From Denitrovibrio sp. (GTDB taxonomy: Bacteria; Chrysiogenota; Deferribacteres; Deferribacterales; Geovibrionaceae), in contig PKTM01000012.1 of assembly GCA_002869145.1 (NCBI GenBank), positions 62,001 through 126,000 on the forward strand: 64,000 bases of DNA. Reading direction: 5' to 3'. Below are positions 25,406 to 35,117 of the stretch, one piece after another. Numbering within the stretch: position 1 is the first letter of the stretch; each line of letters opens with the position of its first letter. Below the pieces are notes generated by a model. It made no database searches, had not been told where the DNA came from, and saw only the letters and a list, made by a program, of their open reading frames with translations. The translations under genes and the position numbers were made by a program.

Positions 25406-26300
25406 TAAGCAATACAATATACATCAAAGCCCGCTATATAAATTAAATTCCAAATCAAAGTTATCCTCTATCTTGCATATAGACAACCTTGCAAATCTAT
25501 TGAGAGATGGTCATTACAACCGTTTTGAAATGAACGGTCGTCAAATTGAAAGCCCCTGTAAGGAACTGAAAAGAGTCCACAAAAGAGTCTTGAAACTATT
25601 ATCTAGAATTAATACTCCAGACTATCTGATATCTGGCAAAAAAGGTTTGTCATATGTCGACAATGCCAAGGTACATACCAGAAGGTGCAATCTTGTAAAA
25701 ATGGATATCAAGAAGTTCTACCCCAGTTCTAAAAAAGAATACGTTTTTAGATTATTCCATTATAAGTTTCGCATGGCGGAAGATGTTGCATGGATACTAA
25801 CGGAGCTTTTAACATGTGATGGACATATTCCAACTGGCAGCCCTGTAAGCCAGATTTTGGCATTTATGATCTTTGCAGACACATTCGAAGAAATAAATAA
25901 CCTCGCAATTACCCACGGGTGCTGTTTCACTCTTTACGTAGATGACATTACTATTTCATCTACTGGGAATATCCCGAGAAAATTAATTTATGCCATACGT
26001 AATGAGCTAAAAAAAGTAAACCTCAACCTCTCCGGCAAAAAAACAAGATTTTATAGTCTTAATAAAACGAAATGTGTGACAGGCTGCGTTATCACCCCTG
26101 ATGGAGAACTAAGAATTCCTAATAAGCTTCATCAGAAAATCCATGAAAAATCTACAATGCTTAATAAAGAGGGGTTATCGCCACACGATCACCAAGTACT
26201 CTTTGGATTGCTTAATGCTGCTCAGCAAATCCAGAAAAGCACTTTCCCTTCGCTATACAGGGAAGCTAAACGTAATTTCAAAATAAGTGTGGCACAATAA
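25398..26300 (+). CDS. Retron-type reverse transcriptase
   Basis: The 300-aa RT has the seven-finger/palm order without maturase or endonuclease domains. Diagnostic retron features are DNAKVH in region X (NAxxH, about 89-94), the catalytic YVDDITIS (about 180) and KCVTGCVI in region Y (VTG, about 227). Also LVKMDIKKFYPS (RT2/3), HIPTGSPVSQILAFMIF (RT4) and NLSGKKTRF (RT6). It would make msDNA from the adjoining structured RNA. Coupled upstream to the XRE gene; the SEC-C gene follows 34 bp after its stop. Confidence 0.9.
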   Translation: MSNKQYNIHQSPLYKLNSKSKLSSILHIDNLANLLRDGHYNRFEMNGRQIESPCKELKRVHKRVLKLLSRINTPDYLISGKKGLSYVDNAKVHTRRCNLVKMDIKKFYPSSKKEYVFRLFHYKFRMAEDVAWILTELLTCDGHIPTGSPVSQILAFMIFADTFEEINNLAITHGCCFTLYVDDITISSTGNIPRKLIYAIRNELKKVNLNLSGKKTRFYSLNKTKCVTGCVITPDGELRIPNKLHQKIHEKSTMLNKEGLSPHDHQVLFGLLNAAQQIQKSTFPSLYREAKRNFKISVAQ

Positions 26301-26334
26301 AAAAAATCGCACGACATACATAGAGAGAATCCCC

Positions 26335-27792
26335 ATGAAAACTAACAAATCTACTGGTGTCACTCCAACTGAACAGCTATTATATAAGCTTTGCGAAGAT
26401 ACTTTCCTTAAATTATGGAGTTACCCAAACCCTGTGAAAAATGATGGAAAAGAACTGTGTGATGTCATCGCAGTATTCGAAAACCACGTATTTGTTTTCT
26501 TTGATCGAGAAAGCAGGAAATTTGACAATCCGGATAAAGCAGTAGATATACAGTGGGACAGATGGCTAAAGGAAGTCATTGACAAGCAAACCAAAACAGC
26601 CCTTGGAGCCGAAAGATACCTAAAGAATGGCGGTGAAATATTTCTGGATGATAATTGCACCATTCCATTTCCCATAAAACTACCCAACAAAGAAACTCTT
26701 ATCGTACATAAAATTATTGTTGCTCATGGGGCAAAAGAAGCGTGTGAAAAATTTTTCGGAGAAAATTCTGCAGGCAGTCTTGTTATTTGCTATGGGGATA
26801 AAGAAAAGTCTCCAAAATTATTTCCATTCATGCTGACACTCAGTAGAGAGAATCCTGTACACGTATTTGATACATATAATTTGGACATTATACTTAATGA
26901 ACTTGATACGTTTTATGATTTTTCAACATACCTCAGAGAAAAAGAGGAAGCCATCTCAAGATACGATACAATAATGTATTGCGGCGAAGAAGACCTACTT
27001 GCACATTACCTGTTAAATTGGGATGAAAATACTGATAGAAATATTATCGGTACTCTAGATACAGAAATTAATTTTCTCAGCATCATGGAAGGAGAATGGC
27101 AAGATCTCATCAAAAGAGAAGATTTTCAAAAGAAAAAAGAAGAGGATAAGGACTCATACATATGGGATGAACTGCTACAACAAACAAGCCAAAACGCCAT
27201 TGATGGTACACTAATTGGGCAAGAGAATATTATAACTGGAAAAAACCCTTTAGTGGAAATGGCAAAAGAACCCAGATCATTCAGAACTCTCCTTGGGAAA
27301 AATTTAATACGTGTTATTGATGAGTTCCCAGAATCAGACAATAAAAGCTCACGCCTCTTGTCAGTTATCAGTTCTTTCTACTCAGACACTTTATATGTAA
27401 TTTTACAGTTAAAACCAAACCATGAAATTAACTATGAGACTGAGTACAGACCTGTTCGCAGAAAAATGCTTGCAATTGCATGCGGTGTAGCAAAAAACAG
27501 ATTCCCAGAAATCTCTAAGATCATCGGGATAACTTTTGACTCTCCAAAATATACTAAAATTAACTCTGAGGACTTTATATTATTAGATTGTTCCGATTGG
27601 GGACAAAAAGATGAAGAATTTTATAATGAAAAAAACAAAGATTTTGGATTCTTTCAGAATATAAAAGACAAGAAAAGTGATTTTTTTGAATTACCTCACT
27701 CTCCAGAAAAAAAGCAAATAAAAATAGGGCGAAATGAAAAATGTCCTTGTGGATCAGGACTAAAATATAAAAAATGCTGCAATAAAAAATAA
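26335..27792 (+). CDS. SEC-C motif protein with predicted nuclease-like N-terminus (candidate retron effector)
   Basis: The 485-aa protein ends in [20 protein letters not shown], the SecA C-terminal-type (SEC-C) zinc motif. The N-terminal about 100 residues ([47 protein letters not shown], then [10 protein letters not shown]) have the Glu ... Asp ... hydrophobic-strand pattern of PD-(D/E)XK-like domains, but a clean ExK is not visible, so the nuclease call is tentative. The start MKTNKSTG is preferred over one 16 codons upstream that overlaps the RT. Its position as third gene of the operon fits the toxic effector slot of retron defence systems. Confidence 0.6.
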   Translation: MKTNKSTGVTPTEQLLYKLCEDTFLKLWSYPNPVKNDGKELCDVIAVFENHVFVFFDRESRKFDNPDKAVDIQWDRWLKEVIDKQTKTALGAERYLKNGGEIFLDDNCTIPFPIKLPNKETLIVHKIIVAHGAKEACEKFFGENSAGSLVICYGDKEKSPKLFPFMLTLSRENPVHVFDTYNLDIILNELDTFYDFSTYLREKEEAISRYDTIMYCGEEDLLAHYLLNWDENTDRNIIGTLDTEINFLSIMEGEWQDLIKREDFQKKKEEDKDSYIWDELLQQTSQNAIDGTLIGQENIITGKNPLVEMAKEPRSFRTLLGKNLIRVIDEFPESDNKSSRLLSVISSFYSDTLYVILQLKPNHEINYETEYRPVRRKMLAIACGVAKNRFPEISKIIGITFDSPKYTKINSEDFILLDCSDWGQKDEEFYNEKNKDFGFFQNIKDKKSDFFELPHSPEKKQIKIGRNEKCPCGSGLKYKKCCNKK

Positions 27793-27793
27793 A

Positions 27794-27813
27794 GAGGGAG
27801 CTTTCGCTCCCTC
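27794..27813 (-). terminator. Hairpin terminator shared with the second integrase
   Basis: GAGGGAGC-TTTC-GCTCCCTC; on the minus strand it is followed by TTTATTTTTTATTG. The same hairpin with at least 22 bp of identity lies at 44891-44910, beyond the 3' end of the intact integrase. Here it follows an integrase 3'-end fragment; it may also end the retron operon on the plus strand. Confidence 0.75.
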
Positions 27814-27821
27814 CCCCCATA

Positions 27822-27914
27822 TTACATATCAAATGTTGACTCAAATTCGTTTTCCTCAGGATCCTCTTCTGCAGGCTTAGAATAAACGTCCATCACCATC
27901 TGCACAGAGGCATG
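27822..27914 (-). pseudogene. 3'-end fragment of a tyrosine integrase
   Basis: On the minus strand, 31 codons read ASVQMVMDVYSKPAEEDPEE and then NEFESTFDM-stop, nearly identical to the C-terminus of the intact integrase at 44917-46086 (ASMQMVLEVYSKPADEDPEE and NEFDSTFDM). Homology stops upstream of 27914. It is the scar of an earlier related element or of a deletion between two copies. The following 27915-27967 has no recognisable content. Confidence 0.85.
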
Positions 27915-27967
27915 CCTTCAGAGTGATAAGAGTCTGCGAATCCACTCTGTAATTCTCCCACATCAGA

Positions 27968-27986
27968 TGTGACAGGAAATGTCCCA
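27968..27986. promoter_or_regulatory. Shared 19-bp operator, copy 1
   Basis: TGTGACA-GGAAA-TGTCCCA, 38 bp before the ATG of the AAA ATPase gene. It matches the consensus TGYGACA-N5-TGTCNCW found at three other promoters in the accessory zone. Confidence 0.6.
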
Positions 27987-28024
27987 CCTGAGCGTTATAA
28001 GTAAGATTATTACGGAGGTGCACA

Positions 28025-29662
28025 ATGACTCTTCACCACAGACTGATCATGGATGTAAAGCTTAATAAGAATATTCTCACACGCAATCTTTATCCGGATA
28101 TAACAGAACTGCTCCAGAGCTCATTTAATATAAACGAGCAAGAATCAAGAACACTGCTTTTCATGCTCGCCTATCATATAAAAACTGACAACACATGCAA
28201 CATGTACCGTATCAAAGACGAACATAAGCTATCATCCGACCAGTACTGCCTCCTCATGGACAATGCTCTATCACTGATGAGTAAAAACCTGATATCTCAT
28301 GACGGATACAGCCGAAACAGGCACCGAAACAGGCATTTGGAAATTTATCCTGATTTCGAATTCAACCCTTCTCTTATAGCATTCGTCCTTAAAGGAACAC
28401 TCAATATGGAAGGTATTGATTACAATGACTTATACTCTATCATTGATTATTACGAACGGCTGGTGGAAGACAGGGATAATGAAAAACTATCAACAAGCGA
28501 ATTCTTTGATAAAGTAGAGGACATTGCTGAGAGTTGCCACTAAAGTATTCGCTTCAGCAGTTTCATTAAAAGGCTTAATAATGATGAAAAATCACTTCTA
28601 CTGTACCTTATGCTCAAAAGGTTGAGCGGTGACGATGATATATGGTTCTCCACCTACATTAAAGAGATATATGAGTCTATAAAAATTGCAGGCAAATTCA
28701 GGGAGAAATTTGTCAAAGGGAAACTGAAGCTTCAAAACGAGAATTATATTGACAATGACGAAGATAAGAACTGGTTCCGTGCTGATGTATGCGTCAAGCT
28801 AACAAAGAAGTTTATTACAACTTATCTGGACACATTTGTAAATGATAAAAACATTAAATTTGAAAGCAAGTTTTTGAAAGTTGTATCACACGGAGAAATA
28901 AATCCCACACTGGTATTTGAAGGTCACCTTCAAAAAGAGATTAATACAATATCAAAAACCGTTGGTAAAACTAGACTCAAACAACTCAGGAAAAGGCTAA
29001 AAGATAATAAAATGCCTGTTGGAGTCACCTGTCTGTTACACGGTGCCCCTGGAACAGGCAAAACAGCTTCAGTATACGAGATCGCCTCTCAAACAAAGAG
29101 AGATGTTCTACATGTAGACATCTCCTCAATCCGCAGCATGTGGGTAGGGGAAAGTGAAAAGAACATCAAAAAAATCTTTGAAGATTATTACGAAGCAAAA
29201 AAGGCTTATGACAATATTCCTATCCTTCTGTTTAATGAGGCTGATGCCCTTATTAGCAAACGAGTGGAGGCCAGCAGAAGTGTTGACCATATGAACAACT
29301 CAATGCAGAACATCCTGCTGGAAGAACTGGAGCGTTTCGACGGGATACTCTTTGCAACCACTAACCTGACAATGAATATGGATGACGCTTTCTCCAGACG
29401 GTTCCTTTATAAGGTCTGCTTCCCTGTTCCTGATGCCTCAGCCAGAGCAAAAATATGGAAGCAGAAGATACCTGCTCTCTCAGCTAAAGACGCTGATGTT
29501 TTAAGCCGTTATCAGGTGTCCGGCGGGCAGATTGAAAATGTCAGCCGGAAAATGCTTATAGATTCTATGCTGCACAACAGCAAACAAAATCTCAACGATA
29601 TAGAAACCCTTATAAAAAGTGAAATGTCGTTCAAACAAACAGAAAAAATAGTGGGGTTTTAA
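28025..29662 (+). pseudogene. AAA+ ATPase gene interrupted by one in-frame TAA
   Basis: The frames 28025-28543 (172 aa) and 28610-29662 (350 aa from an internal Met) lie in one frame, separated by TAA at 28541-28543. The codons between (SIRFSSFIKRLNNDEKSLLL) run smoothly into YLMLKRLSGDDDI, so the ancestral protein was about 546 aa. The C-terminal half is a CDC48-like AAA domain: Walker A GAPGTGKTAS (about codon 340), ILLFNEADALI (Walker B with Asn for Asp, about 400), sensor ATTN and SRRFLYKV. The N-terminal half holds helical domains. The C-terminal frame may still be made by reinitiation. GGAGGTGCACA precedes the first ATG. Confidence 0.8.
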
Positions 29663-30952
29663 ATGAAAGAAGCATAATTCATAGCTAACGGCAGGTTTCA
29701 AACAGTTGTTATTTACGGTTTTCTGTATGAGAAGATCAATGGCGAGATTTTCAAGCTTATACCACTCGGAAAAGGCTCTGGGGCCTATGTACTGTCAGAA
29801 TGCTCAAAGTGGATTCCGTACCAATATCACATCTTCAGCGATGTTTTGCACGAGGCTTGGGTACACCCTAATGATTATATTATTTACGGTTATAGGTATA
29901 ACGGGAAATCTATGTCAGATGTTCCAACGAACGCAGTATTTACCGATAATCCGGTAGAACTGAACGGTTTTGTACAAAATTTAGCGGAAGAAGATTTTCA
30001 TATGGCTAAAGATTATATCTGGATGCTTCAACGTTTTTACTGCTATCAAACCATCAGGGATATGATTCCGGCGTATATAATGAATAGAGTTAGGGACATG
30101 CATGAGCTGAAGTGGGAAATGGTACAGCTACTTAATAGCTCATCTTCTGTAATCTAACGTTTTGACGAAAACCCTGCATTAATATTCATAGTTGCCGCCA
30201 GCAGACATTTGTTGCCTGCAGATGAACTGCCGATAACTATATATGAAAAAGAAATATTAGAGAAGCTTGGTATAACTGACTGCATAACAGCATTAGAATT
30301 GTTCTCAAAAATAATTCCGGCTTTTTATACAGTCAAAGCTTTCCGTTCAATTCTTGGAATATTGAAGTCAGAAAATACAGAAATGATTGATTTCTTGCTG
30401 AAAACAGAAAAACTTGAAGGTGAAATCCTGAGCTGTTGTGCAAATGGAGTTTCCCCCTCTCTGGCAAAAGAAATACACAATTGCGGCACTCATACTCCGG
30501 ACTATTATGATCTTCTGGACAAAATTATCAGGTATGAAAAGCTAAGCAAAATTTTGTCTCTCAGATATGAATATTACTGTAAGCCTTATGAACAAATACA
30601 CTCAATAAAAGAGCTAGACAATGATACTGCTGAGGCTGAATTGTATTTAGAATATGAGAAAGGGAAAATACATAATCAGCAGGCTGGTGCTGATTATTAT
30701 ATAATGAGACCTTCGGTGACTTTTCATCAGCTCACTTGCAGTGGCCTTAGACAGATGTCGGAACGTCTATCACAATCTGACATTAGTATTATTTAATATA
30801 ATAAAGACAATGCAGGAAAAAACATAATCAAAGCAACGCTTTCTTACGATGTCGACAGTGATCTCTGGGGAATTTTGGATTATAAATATGAAAATACTGA
30901 TGATATGCTTGAAGAGATAATGCACGAATTTGTAATATGGCTACAGAGTTAA
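29663..30952 (+). pseudogene. Unknown protein partner of the AAA ATPase, interrupted by three in-frame TAA codons
   Basis: From the ATG that abuts the AAA stop codon the same frame can be followed for 429 codons, with TAA only at 29675, 30155 and 30794. Between these, long protein-like stretches occur, such as FIANGRFQTVVIYGFLYEKI, HEAWVHPNDYIIYGYRYNGK, RFDENPALIFIVAASRHLLP and DLWGILDYKYENTDDMLEEI. No frameshift is needed. I recognise no domain. Position directly after the AAA gene suggests the two worked together. Annotation pipelines would see two or three small ORFs (29846-30157, 30209-30796). Confidence 0.7.
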
Positions 30953-30965
30953 AAGGAGTCTAATT

Positions 30966-31151
30966 ATGATTGGGGCAATAGCCAGAGATGTAATCGGTTC
31001 AGTATTTGAGTTTGATAATTATAGGGGAACTGACTTTGAACTTTTTACCCGTAGCAGTGAGTTTACTGACGATACTGTCCTTACTGCTGCAACAGCTTAT
31101 GCCATTCTTAATGATATTTCTTATGCGACAGCAATTGTCACATATCCCTGA
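30966..31151 (+). pseudogene. ADP-ribosylglycohydrolase N-terminal fragment
   Basis: 61 codons that match the first quarter of DraG-type ADP-ribosylglycohydrolases: MIGAIARDVIGSVFEFDNYR and EFTDDTVLTAATAYAILNDI, the latter containing the metal-binding TDDT motif. A full enzyme is about 260-300 aa, so most of the fold and the second metal site are missing. The reading frame ends inside a copy of the shared operator at 31124-31142, which suggests that a promoter region of the next operon was joined here by recombination. Confidence 0.85.
31124..31142. promoter_or_regulatory. Shared 19-bp operator, copy 2
   Basis: TGCGACA-GCAAT-TGTCACA, matching the consensus at every defined position, 41 bp before the ATG of the paralogous gene pair. 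It overlaps the last codons of the ADP-ribosylglycohydrolase fragment. Confidence 0.65.
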
Positions 31152-31183
31152 CATAATCACTGCATTAGTTTAATGAGGTTACT

Positions 31184-31984
31184 ATGACAAATTTTAAAGA
31201 CATGTTTCATCTTACAAAAGAGGAAGTCAGAGCAATACATCGCTGGCTGAGGCAAAAAAGATATGAAAGCAGCAGAGATACTTTCAAAATAATTTACGAG
31301 CCATGGCTTGACTCCATAAATGTTTCAGTATCACTAAATATAAACGGCAATACCGAATGGTTAGAATTTGATGGTTTTGAACGTGACACTGAAGCTGAGA
31401 TTAATACCTTGCAGCTTGGATCCCATAAACTCGAATTGGCAATATCAGCAGAACACTATTCTCCATTTATCCCAGTTTTACAGAAAAGTGTTGAAGCACA
31501 GGTGGAAGAAGATATTGAACATGTAACAACATTTGTATTTATAGTCTCAGAAGGTTTATGTGAAATTTATGTTGCCGGCACAAGGATCGGCACACACCCT
31601 CTAAAAAAAATTATTACTGATAGCAGCAAAGTGCGATTATGCTTCAGCAATCTCACCACGATTGAAAATCTTATTTTGTGTGAAGATATAGAAGCAAAAT
31701 GGATTGAAGAGAATATTCCGTATTTCTCTGCAGAAGATATGAAAGTTCTTGTGAAGCGCTTGGATATACTTGGGTATGAGGTTTACGGCATTGAATGCTG
31801 GAGTGAAAAGGATATGGGCTACTTCAAAACTTACGTTCAAGAATTGTACATGAACGAATATAATTCACCAGAAAAAGACTGGTTCGTTAATACTTACAAA
31901 CAGGTGCTTCAAGAATATGCTGAGAGGGTATTGTCTGATGAGCCCGATAATCCGCCAATATTCAATATTAGTATAGGAAGATAA
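31184..31984 (+). CDS. Unknown protein, first of two tandem paralogues
   Basis: The 266-aa product is not recognised. It shares with the next gene the blocks MFHLTKEEVRAIHRWLRQK, TLQLGSHKLEL, GLCEIYVAGTRIG, NLILCEDIEAKW, FSAEDMKVLVKRLDILGYEVYGIECWS and a C-terminal DEPDNPPIFNISIG. No membrane segment or signal peptide is visible. It lies directly behind a copy of the shared operator, so it is probably induced together with the defence genes. Confidence 0.7.
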   Translation: MTNFKDMFHLTKEEVRAIHRWLRQKRYESSRDTFKIIYEPWLDSINVSVSLNINGNTEWLEFDGFERDTEAEINTLQLGSHKLELAISAEHYSPFIPVLQKSVEAQVEEDIEHVTTFVFIVSEGLCEIYVAGTRIGTHPLKKIITDSSKVRLCFSNLTTIENLILCEDIEAKWIEENIPYFSAEDMKVLVKRLDILGYEVYGIECWSEKDMGYFKTYVQELYMNEYNSPEKDWFVNTYKQVLQEYAERVLSDEPDNPPIFNISIGR

Positions 31985-32009
31985 CGAACGAAAATTAATA
32001 TAGGACTTA

Positions 32010-32777
32010 ATGAGCAAACCTGCGAACATGTTTCACCTGACACAAAAAGAGGCTAGAGCAATATATTATTGGCTAAAGCGTAAAAATTATAAGACCGAGA
32101 CCAACAATACATTCAAAATCATTTTTGAGTCGCAGCAAAGTAATAAAAGTATCTTAGTTTTGATAACTCAAAATGGAATTACTAAACAACTGAAAGTTAA
32201 CATAGATTTAAATGACAGAGTAAAATCTATTGATACATTGCAACTAGGAAAACACATACTAGATTTATCAATAGATGAGAAATACCAGGCCGCAGTGAAT
32301 AATAACAATGAGTCAGGTTCATCGTTTGCTTTTGAGGTATCAAAAGGTATATGCGAAATATATGTATCAGATAGAAGCATTGGCAAATACCCACTGGCTG
32401 AGATAAGTAGACTGAAGATAAAACCTGCCTTTAGGTTAACCTATATGGAGAATCTGATTTTACTAAAAGACATAAAAGTTCAATGGCCTATACTTTATCA
32501 ATCCAGAGTCCCATTTTTTTTGGCAGAAGACATGGCTATTCTGGTTGAAAGACTTTATTTATACGGATACAAAGTGCATGGCATTGAATGCTGGAGCAGT
32601 AAAGATGTTGACTTTTTTGGGGTAGAAGTCTGGATGGATGGTACACCAGACGATGGTTGGTTTATAGATGGTTGGTTTATAGATGCTTATTATAGGCTGT
32701 TGCAAAAATATACCGAAATGGTTTTACCAGAAGAACCTGACAACCCACCGATGTTTGAATTGTCTGTATGTAAATAA
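32010..32777 (+). CDS. Unknown protein, second of two tandem paralogues
   Basis: The 255-aa paralogue of the preceding gene (MFHLTQKEARAIYYWLKRK, TLQLGKHILDL, FLAEDMAILVERLYLYGYKV, EEPDNPPMFELSV). A perfect 15-bp tandem duplication (32652-32666 and 32667-32681) duplicates five residues to give DGWFIDGWFIDAYY near the C-terminus. The gap to the upstream gene is 25 bp, so the two are one operon. Function unknown. Confidence 0.7.
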   Translation: MSKPANMFHLTQKEARAIYYWLKRKNYKTETNNTFKIIFESQQSNKSILVLITQNGITKQLKVNIDLNDRVKSIDTLQLGKHILDLSIDEKYQAAVNNNNESGSSFAFEVSKGICEIYVSDRSIGKYPLAEISRLKIKPAFRLTYMENLILLKDIKVQWPILYQSRVPFFLAEDMAILVERLYLYGYKVHGIECWSSKDVDFFGVEVWMDGTPDDGWFIDGWFIDAYYRLLQKYTEMVLPEEPDNPPMFELSVCK

Positions 32778-32788
32778 GCTTACCAATC

Positions 32789-32803
32789 AACACGCTTTGT
32801 GTT
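32789..32803. promoter_or_regulatory. Inverted repeat before the interrupted WYL gene
   Basis: AACAC-GCTTT-GTGTT lies 14 bp before the ATG at 32818, in the right place for autoregulation by a dimeric HTH-WYL protein. It differs from the TGYGACA operator family. Confidence 0.4.
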
Positions 32804-32817
32804 AACATGATTAAACA

Positions 32818-33834
32818 ATGAAGCAGGAAGTGATTTTGAAACTGAATAACCTTCATAAAATACTTAGAGCGATAGACCTTCTTAGTAGAAGACAGGGTGT
32901 GACAATCGATGAGCTAGCAGAGGAACTCAAAATCTCTCGTCGCTCAGTGCACAGACTGCTCAATGATCTGCATGATCTTAATTTCCCTCTATATGATGAG
33001 CGAGAGCCCTTTGAGCGTACAAAAACGTGGAAGCTGGAACCTGATTATGTCAAAAAGCTACCAAACATTAATATACCAGATATAAAGTTCTCTTCATCAG
33101 AGCTGATAGCTATAACCTTGCTTAAAGACAAAGAGGCAATCTTTGCAAATACAGAGATAGGCAAGGCACTAAAATCAGCTGTCGCCAAGATTGATGCGGT
33201 CTTTCCGAAAGACTTTATAGATAGTATGAACAAAGTCAAATCTGTATTCGCCATTTCCAACAAAATGCAAAAAGATTATTCCGAAAAAGGCGATATTATA
33301 GATTCTCTCACAACAGCTATACTGCAATGCAAAGAATGAAAGATTACATATCACACTTTTTACAACGACAAAGTCAGCACATTCGATGTGCATCCGTTGA
33401 GCATATTCGAGCATATGGGTGGGTTATATGCTTTTGTTTATCTGGACTACTATGACTCTGTTAAGGTATTGGCTCTGGAGCGGATGCAGGAGCTAACTGT
33501 GTCGGAAAAGACATTTGAAACTCCAAAAGGTGTCGATTTAGAGGACACAATGAAAGATGCTTTCGGTGTAGTTTATGATGACCCGATAAAAATCAAGCTC
33601 TGGATTTCAAAAGAACATGCCAAATATGTTAGATCACGTAAATACGCTGCCGACCAGCAGATCACTGATAACGATGACGGCAGTATAATCATAGAATTTT
33701 CAACCTCCGGATGGGTTGAAGTGAAGCAGTGGATACTCTCTATGGGTGCTCATGCAAAAGTGCTGGAACCTAAAGAAATGACCGAAGAAATCAAAAGCGA
33801 ATGCGAGGCAATATTAAACTTTCATAATGCATAA
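32818..33834 (+). pseudogene. HTH-WYL transcriptional regulator interrupted by an in-frame TGA
   Basis: Frame 32818-33339 (HTH domain, ILRAIDLLSRRQGVTIDELAEELKISRRSVHRLLNDL) and frame 33388-33834 (WYL part and C-terminal WCX-like domain, GWVEVKQWILSMGAHAKVLEP) are the same frame with only TGA at 33337-33339 between. The intervening codons KITYHTFYNDKVSTFDVHPL continue the WYL domain without a gap, matching the usual K-I-x-Y-x-S-x-x strand. The ancestral protein was 338 aa. Regulators of this type control many phage-defence operons by ligand-sensitive repression. Confidence 0.82.
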
Positions 33835-33971
33835 TGTATCGGTGACGGTTTTGGCACATATACATGTTAACTTAATCTTATTAATAAGCAAGTTACGAAA
33901 AAGAGGTTAAATATGGCATCTTTAGAACTCGCACTAGTCTAATAACTTACCATCAAGGAGGTAAATTAAAA

Positions 33972-35045
33972 ATGTTGTTTGAAGTAGAAAAAAATGCTTT
34001 AAAAATCATAACTGAAAATTGGAACGTAAGCGAACTTGATTTAGAAAAGTTAATTGTTGGGGCAGACAATATTTTATTAAATAACAGTATTTTTAAAGAA
34101 GAAATATTGATTATAAGTAACCAAGTTCGGACAAAGGATAAAAAGCGAGCTGATATTTTAGGACTTGATAAGGATGGTCGTGGCGTCATTATTGAATTGA
34201 AAAAAGGTAAAGGTCATCTTGGTGTAGATATGCAAGCTTTGCAGTATCTAGCGGATTTTTCAAGATATACAGGTAAAGATTTTATAAATAAATTCCAAGG
34301 CAAAGATAGCAAATGGTCTAGTGAGGACATAATAAGTTTTTTAGAGTCTGAGAATTTAGAAAGAGTAAATCAAAAAAACAGAATTATTTTGATAGCAAAT
34401 TCATTCGATTCTACATTATTTTCAATGGGAGAGTGGTTAGCCGAAAAAGGTGTCCCTTTTAAATGTATAGAATATAAAGCTATTAAAGCAAATGATAAAA
34501 GACTTATATCTTTTACAACAGTTTTTGATCGAACAAATGAATCTTTATATTCCATAGGCTTTACATACAACGATAGAGCCCCTAAATATTTTTGGCACAA
34601 TATAGGAAGAGCGGATTTGGATTGGTGGAAACATCTAATTAAATACAGTCAAATACCCGCTTGTTTTGAAAATTCACCAGGTGATCGTGGTGAACAAATT
34701 TTAAAATCCTATATAAAAGATGATGTGATTATTGCATATGCCACGGGAATCGGTGCTATTGGGTATGGAGTATTGGAAGACCCAAAGTACAAATTGATTG
34801 AATCGAAGTCAGAGGAAAACTTAAGAAAAATAGATAGTTGCTTTCATAGATTATCCATATCATGGAAGTATGTTGTGAATGATTTCAATTATGGTATCCG
34901 CCCGTCTGATTTAAAAGGTTATGAAATATACCACCCTGTGTCAACATCAGCTACAATAGCAAATGAAAAGGCAAAAAAATTAATTGAAGATATCGACAAT
35001 AATCAATTCGCTGGATTCAGCAAGCAGCACATTGCGCTACATTAG
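33972..35045 (+). CDS. PD-(D/E)XK nuclease-like protein
   Basis: The 357-aa protein has an N-terminal domain of the DUF91/NucS-like kind: KRADILGLDKDGRGVIIELKKGKG contains the Asp and ExK motif (about residues 57-77), followed by QALQYLADFSRYTGKDF. The C-terminal 200 residues (FERTNESLYSIGFTYNDRAPKYFWHN, GIGAIGYGVLEDPKY) are unrecognised but include a glycine-rich strand like EVE/PUA-type domains. AAGGAGG lies upstream. It sits between an interrupted WYL gene and a WYL C-terminal scrap, as if inserted into that family. Confidence 0.7.
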   Translation: MLFEVEKNALKIITENWNVSELDLEKLIVGADNILLNNSIFKEEILIISNQVRTKDKKRADILGLDKDGRGVIIELKKGKGHLGVDMQALQYLADFSRYTGKDFINKFQGKDSKWSSEDIISFLESENLERVNQKNRIILIANSFDSTLFSMGEWLAEKGVPFKCIEYKAIKANDKRLISFTTVFDRTNESLYSIGFTYNDRAPKYFWHNIGRADLDWWKHLIKYSQIPACFENSPGDRGEQILKSYIKDDVIIAYATGIGAIGYGVLEDPKYKLIESKSEENLRKIDSCFHRLSISWKYVVNDFNYGIRPSDLKGYEIYHPVSTSATIANEKAKKLIEDIDNNQFAGFSKQHIALH

Positions 35046-35117
35046 TTTGGAGAAGTCTTAAGAATGGTGAAATACCAGATAATTCTCTGTGGCAGATTTT
35101 GGGACACTCTGGTTTAA

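Noticed and set aside
25398-26300. Reverse transcriptase of a diversity-generating retroelement or group II intron
   Set aside because: It has retron NAxxH and VTG motifs, no maturase/HNH domain, and no template/variable repeat pair was seen nearby.
33337-33339. TGA as a selenocysteine codon in the WYL gene
   Set aside because: The codon falls in a surface strand of a regulator, no SECIS-like hairpin is evident just after it, and nearby genes carry TAA and TAG interruptions as well.
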